Shown piece by piece: positions 8,291 through 17,306 of a stretch of DNA of 64,000 bases. The notes below the pieces were generated by a model that was given only the letters and a program-made list of their open reading frames with translations, was not told the origin of the DNA and ran no database searches. The DNA is from Aliikangiella coralliicola. Its GTDB lineage: Bacteria; Pseudomonadota; Gammaproteobacteria; Enterobacterales; Kangiellaceae. The position numbers and the translations under genes were made by a program. The stretch covers positions 514,915 through 578,914 of the forward strand of contig NZ_ML660163.1 in NCBI RefSeq assembly GCF_007004725.1, in the 5' to 3' direction. The stretch's first letter is position 1. Each line of letters opens with the position of its first letter.

Positions 8291-8914
8291 TTACAACCAG
8301 CCATTCTGATGGGCGATACGCGCCGCTTCAACCCGGTTTTTTGCATCTAATTTGTTAGCAGCGCTCGATAAATAATTTCGAACGGTCCCTGCTGAGAGGT
8401 GGAGCCTTTCAGCAATTTGCTCAGTCGTATCACCTTCTTTGGCGAGCCTTAGCGCTTGCCTCTCTTTGTCGGTTAACGGATCTTTTTCAATCCAGGCTTC
8501 CTGAAGTAGCTCAGGTGCTATCACCTTGCCGCCTGCTGCTATTTTTCTGATGGCCAATATCAGCTCATCGGAAGGAGAATCTTTCAACAGATATCCTTTT
8601 ACGCCCAAGTCCATCGCGCGTCTTAAATACCCGGCACGGGAAAATGTCGTTAATATAATAGTATTTACTGACAATTGTTTGCGCTTTATCTGCTCGGCAA
8701 GCTCTAACCCGGTCATTTCCGGCATTTCAATATCGGTCACTAATATATCGACATTATCTTTCGACTCATCGGCTAAAAAATTCAGTGCCTGTTCGCCATT
8801 GCTTGCCTGGTATACCACTGAAATATCCTCTTCCAAATCCAATAGCGCCGCTAAAGCGCCCAAGAGCATAGTTTGATCTTCCGCAATCATCACACGAATG
8901 GTTTTACCAATCAT
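8291..8914 (-). CDS. NarL/DesR-family response regulator
   Basis: This 207-residue protein is a two-component response regulator. The receiver domain (residues 5-122) has the acidic pair E12-D13, the phosphoacceptor D61 (VTDIEMP) and the conserved K (LLKD) near 116. The C-terminal LuxR-type HTH (about 145-205) shows LTDKERQALRLAKEG and SAGTVRNYLSSAANKL. Its ATG overlaps the stop of the upstream kinase gene by 4 bases, so the pair is translationally coupled. It ends the operon that begins with an ABC transporter; a NarL-type inverted repeat upstream of that operon (13896-13909) is a plausible autoregulatory target. Confidence 0.93.
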   Translation of the reverse strand: MIGKTIRVMIAEDQTMLLGALAALLDLEEDISVVYQASNGEQALNFLADESKDNVDILVTDIEMPEMTGLELAEQIKRKQLSVNTIILTTFSRAGYLRRAMDLGVKGYLLKDSPSDELILAIRKIAAGGKVIAPELLQEAWIEKDPLTDKERQALRLAKEGDTTEQIAERLHLSAGTVRNYLSSAANKLDAKNRVEAARIAHQNGWL

Positions 8915-10017
8915 ACGGCTGATCCCTGTGGAATACTTATGGTGAAACAGGCACCATTAACAGACTCTATCACCAATTTACCCTGAAATTTATCAACTCT
9001 TTCCTGGATCCCTTGCAATCCGAAGCCTTCAAATTGATCGCAATGAATACCTTTACCGTCATCCGCTAACTTAAGCGTAATGCTTTCATTATCTCCAATG
9101 ACAGAAGCATTTACTCGACTAGCCTGTGAATGTTTAAGCACGTTAGTAACCAACTCTTTAATGATAATAGCGAGCTCTTTGTTGATTTCATCACTCATAT
9201 CAACATCTTGTAAAGTGTAGTCGAAGTTAATTTCATTACTTTCCAGTACGTATTTAGCGTGAGCTAACTCGGTGTTCAAATCGCTACTGCGAAAGCCGGT
9301 AACCACTTCTCTCACCTGCTTTAGTGCATCGCGAGAAATACCTTCAAGCTCTTTAATTTCGGTTTTCGCTCTAACGGGCTCATTATCAATTAACTTTCCG
9401 GCTAACTCCGCTTTCAATGTAATAACAGAAAAGGTATGCCCGATTAAATCATGAAGGTCTCTTGCAATCCTCTCTCTTTCCGCGGTTTTTGCCAAGGCCT
9501 TTACTTCCTCTCTGGACAATATCAACTCTTTCCGCTTTTTATCCATTTCAAACTGGTAAATGTTGACACCACCAATCAATAGCGTAAATAACGCAGCAGG
9601 TATATAGAAGTAAGGAATCAAATCAAAGGACAAACTAACAATGGCAATCCAGATTATAATGACTAGCAGTCCCAAGAACCCATTTTTCGGCGTGCCTAGC
9701 CGACAACAAAAAGCGCCCGCATAAACAAAAAAAACGCTCGCGCCAGGTGTAATCAACGCAAGCAGAGTGCCAAGAACCAAAATGCCCGCAATGTTGAAAA
9801 TTATTTTCTTAGATATTATCCAATACCCCGAAAAATAGAGCGGTAGGAAAACGAGAGTCCCGACTACGCCATAAATGTAATTCTCAGGTGAGCGATTAAA
9901 CGACAACAGACTGACATAAAAAATAGACAAGTAGACCAGCCAAACGTATGCTGCTAAACGATACTCCTCAGTTGGAGGCAGCAGGAACCGGTCTATCTTT
10001 TTGAAGAATGCTCGCAT
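8911..10017 (-). CDS. DesK-like sensor histidine kinase (HisKA_3)
   Basis: This is a 368-residue membrane sensor kinase. Five to six hydrophobic segments fill residues 22-152. A short coiled linker and the HisKA_3 dimerisation helix follow, with phosphorylatable H189 in RIARDLHDLIGHT, then a HATPase domain with IIKELVTNVLKHSQ (N box) and DDGKGI (G1 box). There is no large extracytoplasmic domain, as in DesK-type kinases that sense membrane state, so a membrane or transporter-linked signal is likely. It follows the amidohydrolase gene after 5 bases with no clear Shine-Dalgarno, suggesting coupled translation, and overlaps its cognate regulator. Confidence 0.92.
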   Translation of the reverse strand: MRAFFKKIDRFLLPPTEEYRLAAYVWLVYLSIFYVSLLSFNRSPENYIYGVVGTLVFLPLYFSGYWIISKKIIFNIAGILVLGTLLALITPGASVFFVYAGAFCCRLGTPKNGFLGLLVIIIWIAIVSLSFDLIPYFYIPAALFTLLIGGVNIYQFEMDKKRKELILSREEVKALAKTAERERIARDLHDLIGHTFSVITLKAELAGKLIDNEPVRAKTEIKELEGISRDALKQVREVVTGFRSSDLNTELAHAKYVLESNEINFDYTLQDVDMSDEINKELAIIIKELVTNVLKHSQASRVNASVIGDNESITLKLADDGKGIHCDQFEGFGLQGIQERVDKFQGKLVIESVNGACFTISIPQGSAV

Positions 10018-10022
10018 ATTTA

Positions 10023-11873
10023 TTAATCAAAGCGTAAGTTATCGATCATAAATTCAAACTCGCCAACTTTGCCTGATTCAACCAGGGAAATATTAGTAAT
10101 GGATGAAAGATCGATGCCTTGGAGTTGAGAGAATTCGATTGTAAAAGTTTTCCACTCCTTTTCCAAAGGAATATTCAAAGAACTCGGCTGAAAACTTCCT
10201 TCCTGAAAAACAAGCACCGACAAGGTTTGCATATCTTTAACGCCTTTTGCTTCAAAGGAAAGCGACTCTATTTGGGATAAATTGGCTCCCGAACTAAAAT
10301 CTTCGCCGGGAATAAAAGAAAAACCGCTCCAGGGAAAAGCAAATCCAGCCTTAACCTCCCCAACAACTCGTAAATATTTGTCTTTAGGTTGATCGGCTTT
10401 TCTTTCCCAATTAAGAGCAACAATCGATTTACCACCTGCAAACTGATCGGTCGTAGGAGTAATACCGGCGCCAAACGCAGTGTTTTTTTCGTCAGAGTTA
10501 AAGTCACTAATCATTTGCGGCTTTATCGCTGGAGACAAATCTTGTTCCGATAAGTATTTTTTTCTCGCATAAAATTTTCCATTTTTCCAGACAGCCCGAA
10601 TATTTCGAGTTTGCTCAATATTCTCTAACGGGTTGCCCTCTAGCAAAACCATCGAAGCAGGCGCGCCAACTTTTAGCGTTCCCCGCAAGCCAATATTAAA
10701 TGTCTGACTAACGGCCCCCGTGGCGCTATGCAGAGCCTGCTCGGGCGTAAGCCCTGCATCGACTAACATCATCATTTCTGCATGAATACTCGCGCCATGT
10801 GTTGTGCCGGGGTTGGGCGCATCTGAGCCGCTTAAAATGGTAACGCCCGCTTTCGATAATTTGGCGACACTTGCTAACGCTCGCTGAAAGGCATTTTCCT
10901 CGATTCCAAAATCCATAAAACTTGCGGAAATCTGTTGACGCTGCATCCTACTCAAATAATCAGCTGACTCACTATCATTTAGAATAAATTCGCCAGGCTT
11001 AAGACCAACCATCGATGCTTCCACCAATAAAGTGGGAATAATAAAAGCATTACGTCTCTTCATTAGTTTAACGAAAGCATCATCTGCCACTTTATCCATA
11101 AAACTATGAATGATCCCATCAGCACCAGCATCAATGGCTTGATGAGCCGATACCAGGTTATCAACATGAACCACTAACATTTTATTTTTATTGTGGGTGG
11201 TCCGTATTAACTCCTTTAAAATATCCCGGCTAATCGAAGGAAAATGCTTTCGTGGGTTTTCAGGGGCATCATAAACCGCTTTTATATAATCAGCGCCATC
11301 TGCTATTCGTGCAGTAACAAAATCTTCAACTTGCTCAACACTTTCAATTACAGGAATATTGAATCCATATTCAGTTCCGTGTCCACCAGGTGCAGTCGCT
11401 AAAATTGTTGCAGAAAATAGATCAGCTTGCTGATCATTGTCTAACCGTTCTCTTAGTTTTTGATGCTGCCGGCTAAAGTCAGGCATGGTGAACATATCCA
11501 ACTCAGTTGTCACCCCAAAATTGAGTGCCAGCTCTAGTGCATTCCCCCAAGTATGCGTGTGAGAGTCAATTAAGCCAGGAATGACGGTTCTGCCCGCCCC
11601 GTCAACCTCAAATAAGTTGTTTTCATTCGATACATTGATTCCCACTATCACAACTCTACTTTTCTCTATTCGAATATCGACTTGATGATGTAACTTTTCA
11701 CCGTCGTAAAGGTTTATGTTTCGAAGAATAAAATCACTATTGAGTTCGCTTAGTGATTGATGAAAAGTATCATTTGAAGTCGTTTTTTTTGAAACAGATA
11801 TATGCTCAGGCTCAGGCAATAAAAAGAAAAAACACACAACAATCAGAATACCAACACCGATTTTAATTTTCAT
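10023..11873 (-). CDS. Exported amidohydrolase with C-terminal CIA30-like domain
   Basis: This 616-residue protein has an N-terminal hydrophobic export or anchor segment (residues 4-20). An amidohydrolase-superfamily TIM barrel with composite beta-sandwich follows, with metal-ligand motif DSHTHTW (H105, H107), later VVHVDN and IIHSF histidines, and the catalytic Asp region LSGSDAPNPGTTHG. The barrel ends with the usual LRGTLKVGAPASMVLLEGNP. Residues from about 460 form a beta-rich CIA30/NADH-ubiquinone-type domain ending EFEFMIDNLRFD. The substrate is unknown; imidazolonepropionase/prolidase-like relatives act on peptides or amides. It overlaps the ABC permease stop by one base (TAATG), so it belongs to a transporter/two-component operon, an unusual setting. 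Confidence 0.88.
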   Translation of the reverse strand: MKIKIGVGILIVVCFFFLLPEPEHISVSKKTTSNDTFHQSLSELNSDFILRNINLYDGEKLHHQVDIRIEKSRVVIVGINVSNENNLFEVDGAGRTVIPGLIDSHTHTWGNALELALNFGVTTELDMFTMPDFSRQHQKLRERLDNDQQADLFSATILATAPGGHGTEYGFNIPVIESVEQVEDFVTARIADGADYIKAVYDAPENPRKHFPSISRDILKELIRTTHNKNKMLVVHVDNLVSAHQAIDAGADGIIHSFMDKVADDAFVKLMKRRNAFIIPTLLVEASMVGLKPGEFILNDSESADYLSRMQRQQISASFMDFGIEENAFQRALASVAKLSKAGVTILSGSDAPNPGTTHGASIHAEMMMLVDAGLTPEQALHSATGAVSQTFNIGLRGTLKVGAPASMVLLEGNPLENIEQTRNIRAVWKNGKFYARKKYLSEQDLSPAIKPQMISDFNSDEKNTAFGAGITPTTDQFAGGKSIVALNWERKADQPKDKYLRVVGEVKAGFAFPWSGFSFIPGEDFSSGANLSQIESLSFEAKGVKDMQTLSVLVFQEGSFQPSSLNIPLEKEWKTFTIEFSQLQGIDLSSITNISLVESGKVGEFEFMIDNLRFD

Positions 11874-12643
11874 TATTGTTTGTCCTTTTTGGTGTAAGCT
11901 TTCAATGCAAGTATTGAAAATACCACAAGGTATAAACTCAATATGCCTATGTGTAACCAGACACTTTGGCCCGAGTCCATACTAACCACCTTTAGTCCAA
12001 GTTGAGCTAGATGATAAGCGGGTAAAAAGTTTGCCACAGACTGCATTAACTCGGGGAAAAAGTTAATCGGAACCCAAAGGCCAGATAAAAAAGCCATCGG
12101 TAAATACAATAAGTTGACCACTGCCGGAGCACTATTAGATTTCAGATACAACCCTAAAGCCATTCCAATTGCGCAAAAAGGAATGCTACCAAATGTCAAA
12201 ATTACAGCTAACAGCAGCCATTGTTCTCTTTGCAGTCGAACTTCGCCAAATATTGCCCCTATTGTAAATAACAAAATAATTGTGAATACCGAAAAAAGAA
12301 AAGTCACCGCAACTCTTCCCAAAATGTAAGCCGAAGCAGGCATCGGAGAAACTTCTTTTAGTTCAAACCACCCTTGACCTCTTTCAATAGCGATCCCCAC
12401 TCCAAAAGAAAATAACGCTGGCCCTATCACGCCAAAAGTTCCATACGTTGCTAAAAGGTAGGTCGGCATTGATGCGGCATTCATGGTAAAAATAACACCA
12501 AAGAATAAATAAAACATAACTGGAAATAATAGCGACGGTAAAGTAAATCCAGGAGAACGAATCACCTTTAAAATTTCCGCTTTTGATTCCAGAAGATATA
12601 TTTTTATTAAGTCAGGCTGTGACTCTGTAGCAACTATATTCAT
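11873..12643 (-). CDS. ABC-2 type transporter permease
   Basis: The 256-residue integral membrane protein has six hydrophobic segments and the ABC-2 pattern: an N-terminal LKVIRSPGFTLPSLLFPVMF entry helix, a central ERGQGWFELKEVSPMPASAY intracellular loop, and a late LYLPMAFLSGLWVPI segment as in NodJ/DrrB-type exporters. It pairs with the ATPase gene 63 bases upstream to form a likely exporter of a drug, lipid or peptide. The downstream amidohydrolase start overlaps its stop, so the genes are co-translated. Confidence 0.9.
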   Translation of the reverse strand: MNIVATESQPDLIKIYLLESKAEILKVIRSPGFTLPSLLFPVMFYLFFGVIFTMNAASMPTYLLATYGTFGVIGPALFSFGVGIAIERGQGWFELKEVSPMPASAYILGRVAVTFLFSVFTIILLFTIGAIFGEVRLQREQWLLLAVILTFGSIPFCAIGMALGLYLKSNSAPAVVNLLYLPMAFLSGLWVPINFFPELMQSVANFLPAYHLAQLGLKVVSMDSGQSVWLHIGILSLYLVVFSILALKAYTKKDKQ

Positions 12644-12706
12644 TGTTAGATCTCTCTCATAATTCAGTAATGATGTTAGAAAAGCTTTTCGCTATCAGGC
12701 CTAAAA

Positions 12707-13753
12707 TTAGTTTGCAACTTCAGAGGTATCACTTGATTCTTCAGATTTTGTTTCATGTGAGCGGTTAAGTTGAATGAATGCGTCTTCAAGCGCGGCACCG
12801 GTAACGGTCAAATTAGAAATATCATCAGTCATCTCAAACAGTTGCTTGAGCGCTTTTACCGGCTTGTCCGTTTGGATTTCGTAAAGATTGCCCGCAAGCT
12901 CAACTCTTTCAATCGCGCTCAGTGATAACAGTTTCTGAATTGGCACTTCGCTGGTGAAGGAAATTTTCTTAAAACGCATTCGTGACTTAATTTCTTCCGG
13001 CGTTCCCTGTTGAATAATGCTTCCTTTATTTAACATCATAACTCGGTCAGAAAGTTGGTCTGCTTCTTCAAGATAATGTGTGGTTAAAATAATACTCGTT
13101 CCCTGATTCTTGAGTTGTGCAATCGCGCTCCATAAGGACTTCCTGGCTGTGATATCCATACCAACACTGGGTTCGTCAAGAAACAATAGATCGGGATTTC
13201 CACAAATAGCCAAAGCAAACAAAAGTCGCTGTTTTTGCCCGCCAGATAAATTCTTGCTATAGCGATTTTGAATCTCTTCTAACCCGGCTAAGTCAATAAC
13301 TTTGGTATAAGCAATCGGACTCACATAGTAACTTTGAAACAATTCAATGTGCTCCTTCACTGTCAGCATATCCGGCAATCCCGACACTTGAAGCATCGCC
13401 CCACAACGGCGTTTTGTGCGCAGTTCACCTGGTAAATTCCCCATCACACTAACAGTACCATGCTCCGCGCTCAGGCGACCCAGCAGTATGTTAATGAGGG
13501 TTGTTTTTCCGGCACCATTGGGTCCAAGTACTGATAAAACTTCACCACAATGAACATTGAGAGAAACCTTATCGAGCGCTTTATTTTTTCCATAATGCTT
13601 ACTCACATCGACCACACTGGCCACGATTTGATTCTCCCGTACATCGATGCTCTGATTACTTTCGCCAGGCTTAATCGAGTTAGCCGAACTCAATTGCAAA
13701 TCACTCCAACCAGGCCTTTCCGTACCCACTTTATCCATGTTTAAATTATTCAT
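12707..13753 (-). CDS. ABC transporter ATP-binding protein
   Basis: This is the ATPase of a DrrA/NatA-type exporter. With the ATG at 13753 (MNNLNMDKVG) it has 348 residues. Walker A GPNGAGKT is at 77-84, signature LSGGQKQR at 169-176 and Walker B LLFLDEPSVGMD around 189-200, followed by the H-loop in ILTTHYLEEAD. A longer frame begins at a TTG (13804), which I reject because an ATG with a purine-rich leader lies downstream. About 45 residues precede the nucleotide-binding domain, which is unusual. It is the first gene of the operon ATPase-permease-amidohydrolase-kinase-regulator. Confidence 0.9.
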   Translation of the reverse strand: MNNLNMDKVGTERPGWSDLQLSSANSIKPGESNQSIDVRENQIVASVVDVSKHYGKNKALDKVSLNVHCGEVLSVLGPNGAGKTTLINILLGRLSAEHGTVSVMGNLPGELRTKRRCGAMLQVSGLPDMLTVKEHIELFQSYYVSPIAYTKVIDLAGLEEIQNRYSKNLSGGQKQRLLFALAICGNPDLLFLDEPSVGMDITARKSLWSAIAQLKNQGTSIILTTHYLEEADQLSDRVMMLNKGSIIQQGTPEEIKSRMRFKKISFTSEVPIQKLLSLSAIERVELAGNLYEIQTDKPVKALKQLFEMTDDISNLTVTGAALEDAFIQLNRSHETKSEESSDTSEVAN

Positions 13754-13880
13754 AACCGTCTCTTTCGGTGAGGGCACCTTTGAAATCTGTTCTACTCTGA
13801 ACAATGATAATTTCGAAGAAGCAATGTTATTTAACGTGAACCTATTGTGAGCGAAATCCTTAAAGCGCGTAATAGAGGAA

Positions 13881-13909
13881 TGTCATCAATTCCATATGAC
13901 ATTTGTCAT
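13881..13909 (-). promoter_or_regulatory. NarL-type inverted-repeat operator candidate
   Basis: Upstream of the ABC operon lies a perfect dyad ATGACA-TT-TGTCAT (13896-13909), preceded by another TGTCAT half-site (13881-13886). Two half-sites in inverted repeat with a 2-base centre is the arrangement bound by NarL-family regulators, and the operon's last gene encodes one. The site lies 128-156 bases upstream of the ATPase start. The rest of the 305-base divergent gap (13754-14058) shows no other clear feature. Binding is inferred. Confidence 0.45.
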
Positions 13910-14058
13910 CAGATGCAGTATTTAAGAACAGGGTGCGAATTTTGATGGTATTAAACGGATAATTATTGATAGCCCTTAGATAAACAGGCAGAATTAGCTG
14001 GCATACATGGCCTATGTTGAATTAGAATCAAGAAAGAACTAACCGAAAGAGGTTGGCT

Positions 14059-14676
14059 GTGACAGAAAAAATTTATGATCATTACAATGTCATTTTGACA
14101 GGTAGTATTAAACAAGGTTTTGACATTGAAGATGTCAAAACCGGGGTGGCGAACCTGTTTAAAACGTCACCGCAAAAGATATCTCCACTGCTCAATGGCA
14201 ATCCGACGGTTATTAAACGCGATATCCCCCATAAAAAAGCGTACCATTACCAACAGCTACTCGAAAAAAACGGTGCCGAAACGCAAATTCATCGCATTGT
14301 AGTTCAAGAGAAAGAAACCACATTCACATTAGTTCCTGAGGGCGAAGAAACCACTCCTTATGAAGAGCTTGCTGAAAAACAGGGGCACGGAGAAATTGTT
14401 ACTTGCGGCAATTGTCACACAGAACAACTGTTAGCCCCTTATTGTACCAATTGTGGCACGCCACTCAATGAATCTAATATTCTTCCGTCAGGTCAATCAG
14501 CAGGAATGCCGATTTTTATTGCAATTGGTTTTTTACTAATCGTATTTGGGCTGGCGGATTATGGACTCTATTATTTAGAAATAATAGATCTGACGGGGAT
14601 TCGCTGGCTCCCCATACCATCGGCATTTTTAGGATTTATTTTTATATTGTTAGGAAAATCTGATCCGCCGGAATAA
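14059..14676 (+). CDS. Zinc-ribbon membrane protein of unknown function
   Basis: The product (205 residues from the GTG at 14059) has an N-terminal alpha/beta region (about 5-85) of a kind found in many gammaproteobacterial hypothetical proteins (YNVILTGSIKQGFD...TVIKRDIP). A zinc ribbon follows with two CxxC knuckles (CGNC and CTNC, about 114-133), then two C-terminal hydrophobic helices. A TTG at 14053 is the longest start, but AGAGG at 14048-14052 is correctly spaced (6 bases) for the GTG. It is divergent from the ABC operon and convergent with the sensor kinase gene. Function unknown. Confidence 0.75.
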   Translation: MTEKIYDHYNVILTGSIKQGFDIEDVKTGVANLFKTSPQKISPLLNGNPTVIKRDIPHKKAYHYQQLLEKNGAETQIHRIVVQEKETTFTLVPEGEETTPYEELAEKQGHGEIVTCGNCHTEQLLAPYCTNCGTPLNESNILPSGQSAGMPIFIAIGFLLIVFGLADYGLYYLEIIDLTGIRWLPIPSAFLGFIFILLGKSDPPE

Positions 14677-14736
14677 AGCTTGAATAACAGAAAAAAAATT
14701 AGCCTGAAAAATCTTTTGTGTTTTGGGAAATAATCA

Positions 14737-16038
14737 CTAATGAGGAAGTCGAATGGTAAAACATGCGCCACCTAATTTATCAGATTTCGACACACTAATT
14801 TCGCCATTATGCCAACCGACAACTCGAGCGACAATTGCCAGCCCCAAACCATAACGATTGCTCTTAGTTCGGCTTTTATCCAACTTTACAAATGCCTTAA
14901 AAATGTTTTCAATTTCACTTTCCGGGATCCCGGCACCATCATCCTCAACTGAAATATCAACGCCACGAGCGTTAACTTCGCAATTCACAAAAATAATGTT
15001 ATTACCGTGATAAATCGCGTTGGTTATTAAATTAGATAAAGCCCTGGCAATCCAGTTGGTATCAAGCTCAACCATCAACTTATCAGACTCAAAATCAAAA
15101 TTGGTCTCCACCTGCACGTTAGCATTTTGAAGTAGTGGGTAACAGGCATTCACCACAGAGTTAATCATCATGACAATATCGGTAGAGCGCTTCGTTAATT
15201 GAAATCTTTTACGCTCCAGACTGGCATAATCAAGAAATGCTTCAAGCATGGTTTCCATCCGAGTGAGATCGCCATCCATTCTTTCCAGGTAGTAGTCTTT
15301 TTTGGTGGCCTCTCCCGTTTCTAACGCGGCGTCAACACCAAATCTTAAGCAAGATAATGGCGAGCGCAAATCATGGGACAGGCTACCCGCCAATAATTTA
15401 TTTTCAGCTAATAGTTCTTCAATTTGGCTAGCCATTCGGTTAAAACTAACTTCGAGTTCTTTGATGTAAGAGAATCGACTAACAACAGCACGGCTGCTCA
15501 GATCACCTTCACCAAAATCAGAAGCCAACCGATTTAGCTTGGAAAGCCGGCGCGTTAAAGGCAATGCCCACAGCAGCAAAATAATACAAAAACCGGAATA
15601 AAATAAAATGGTTAGCCAAACTTCGAACCTGGCATCATTATCTATTGGTTGCTCATGTTCAATGGGATAACTGATCAACCACTCTGGATGATTTTCAATA
15701 CCACCAATTAACTGCACACCAGGATCTAAATCGATCAGCAATCCCTCTTTAGAATTGACGCTTTTTTCTAATTCAGTGGAAAGCGACAGGTTGCTTTTTT
15801 TCTCCAACGACAGATTGATTTGAAATTGCCTGGAATAATGTTCCACCTGCGCTTGAAGATCACTTTCCGCATGTTGACTTAAGGCATTACGAATACCATT
15901 CGCTAAATGCCGCTCGGTGACAAACTCACTACGAGGAATATTTTCATCATTGGAATCAAATAAGAGATCGATGAACTTTCCAAGAAGGAAAAGTGAAATT
16001 AGCGCAGTGACTAAAATACTGAAATAAATACGTTTCAA
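14737..16038 (-). CDS. RstB-like sensor histidine kinase
   Basis: This 433-residue kinase has TM1 (3-24), a periplasmic domain of about 110 residues, TM2 (142-161), HAMP (160-212), HisKA with H222 (SLSHDLRSPLS) and a HATPase domain (ALSNLITNAIYHG; EDDGAGIPESE; RYGLGLAIVARV). The architecture is that of RstB/OmpR-partner kinases. The start is a TTG (16038), 4 bases after the regulator stop; no nearer ATG is plausible. It is the second gene of a regulator-kinase pair upstream of which lie DUF3019 and MipA genes, an association known from Shewanella-like bacteria. Confidence 0.92.
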   Translation of the reverse strand: MKRIYFSILVTALISLFLLGKFIDLLFDSNDENIPRSEFVTERHLANGIRNALSQHAESDLQAQVEHYSRQFQINLSLEKKSNLSLSTELEKSVNSKEGLLIDLDPGVQLIGGIENHPEWLISYPIEHEQPIDNDARFEVWLTILFYSGFCIILLLWALPLTRRLSKLNRLASDFGEGDLSSRAVVSRFSYIKELEVSFNRMASQIEELLAENKLLAGSLSHDLRSPLSCLRFGVDAALETGEATKKDYYLERMDGDLTRMETMLEAFLDYASLERKRFQLTKRSTDIVMMINSVVNACYPLLQNANVQVETNFDFESDKLMVELDTNWIARALSNLITNAIYHGNNIIFVNCEVNARGVDISVEDDGAGIPESEIENIFKAFVKLDKSRTKSNRYGLGLAIVARVVGWHNGEISVSKSDKLGGACFTIRLPH

Positions 16039-16041
16039 ATC

Positions 16042-16749
16042 TTAATCCCACGCGTCTGCTACAAATAGATAGCCCTTTCCCCAGATGGTTTTTATTTTTT
16101 GTGGATGTTGGGGGTTATCATCAAACTTTTTTCGAATACCTGAAATCATTAAGTCAAAACGTCGGTCCTGACCATCATATTCTCTACCTTTTAGCGCAAC
16201 AAAAACTTGATCCCGGCTGACAGCCTTTCCCGCATTTCTTGCTAAAAACCACAGAAAGTCAAACTCTCCCGAGGACAGATTAATTTCATTTTCCATATAA
16301 ATAACTCTTTTGGCTTCGGAGTCCAAACTCAGTTGACCAAAAGATAAAACTAAAGAGTCAGTATTTTTTTCGAGTGTATCTTTCTGATTTCGAATTAGCG
16401 TTTTAATTCTCGCTAACAACGCACGTGGTCTAACAGGCTTTACAACATAATCATTGGCGCCGACTTCAAGACCTATGACTTCATCCAGCTCATCGCCTCG
16501 CGCCGTTAACATCACGATAGGAATATTGGTCAGCGTCCGCAGCTCGCGACAAACTTGAATACCATCCATTCCCGGTAACATCACATCAAGCAACACGAGA
16601 TCAGGCATCACTTTATTAAACTGATAGACAGCATTGTCTCCGCGCTCAGTGTGGGTAACCTGGTATCCATGCTCTTGTAGATATTCTTTTATCCACTGAG
16701 CTAACGACAGATCATCTTCTACCAGTAAAACTTTGCCATAACTTTCCAT
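16042..16749 (-). CDS. RstA-like OmpR-family response regulator
   Basis: The 235-residue regulator has a receiver domain with E11-D12-D13, phosphoacceptor D55 (LVLLDVMLPG) and K in VVKPVRP. A winged-helix OmpR/PhoB output domain (about 135-232) ends KTIWGKGYLFV. A good Shine-Dalgarno (AGAGG, 7-base spacer) precedes the ATG. It is co-transcribed with the kinase downstream. Direct repeats of TGTCA at 10-11 base intervals upstream of the MipA gene (18340-18364) are a candidate binding site, and a single TTGTCAGA occurs upstream of this gene too. Confidence 0.94.
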   Translation of the reverse strand: MESYGKVLLVEDDLSLAQWIKEYLQEHGYQVTHTERGDNAVYQFNKVMPDLVLLDVMLPGMDGIQVCRELRTLTNIPIVMLTARGDELDEVIGLEVGANDYVVKPVRPRALLARIKTLIRNQKDTLEKNTDSLVLSFGQLSLDSEAKRVIYMENEINLSSGEFDFLWFLARNAGKAVSRDQVFVALKGREYDGQDRRFDLMISGIRKKFDDNPQHPQKIKTIWGKGYLFVADAWD

Positions 16750-16901
16750 CGTGGTACCTCTTTATTACTCTTTATCACTTTATTGCCTGTGTCGCACTTA
16801 TCGTTCATCTTGTCAGATTTTAAAGCGGGTCTTTCTCAAACTTTTAAGGCAAGTTTCAATTTACCTTCAACCGATTCAACTTAAAAAACATTAAGTCGGT
16901 A

Positions 16902-17306
16902 TTAAAACATACGCCAACGCCCTTTACGTCGCTTAGACTTATAAACCCAACTAACATTAATAGTTGCCGAAGCCAACGTCTCACCAGAATTTTCTGATAC
17001 TAAATTCAACACTTCCTTATCATGAGAACGGAAGACATACAAAAATTCTCCCTGAGCTTGGCCTCTCCAACAAGTAATCTGAAGCTTATCGGACTGCCTC
17101 CGTAAACAATAGTTACCGACATCTGGAACTTGCCATTTGACCTCTACCGTCGCAAAACACTCTCGCCCCTTTCTTAACGCAACACATTTGTTGGGGGTTA
17201 ATCCAAGTCGAAAGTTCAAACTATTTTTCACTTGAGCATCAGCCGACTGCAGCCAGCCAACATTGAGTAAAATACCTAGTAACGGAATAAGGCGCTTAAA
17301 AGACAT
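16902..17306 (-). CDS. DUF3019 periplasmic protein
   Basis: The 134-residue product begins MSFKRLIPLLGILLNV, a signal peptide cleaved near SADAQ. A compact beta-rich domain follows, with four cysteines (in NKCVALRKGRECF, GNYCLR and ITCWRG) likely forming disulfides. This matches DUF3019, which often accompanies MipA and RstA/RstB genes. Function is unknown. The longer frame to 17345 is rejected because ATG 17306 starts a proper signal peptide; it overlaps the end of the MipA gene by 11 bases, implying coupled translation. Confidence 0.82.
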   Translation of the reverse strand: MSFKRLIPLLGILLNVGWLQSADAQVKNSLNFRLGLTPNKCVALRKGRECFATVEVKWQVPDVGNYCLRRQSDKLQITCWRGQAQGEFLYVFRSHDKEVLNLVSENSGETLASATINVSWVYKSKRRKGRWRMF

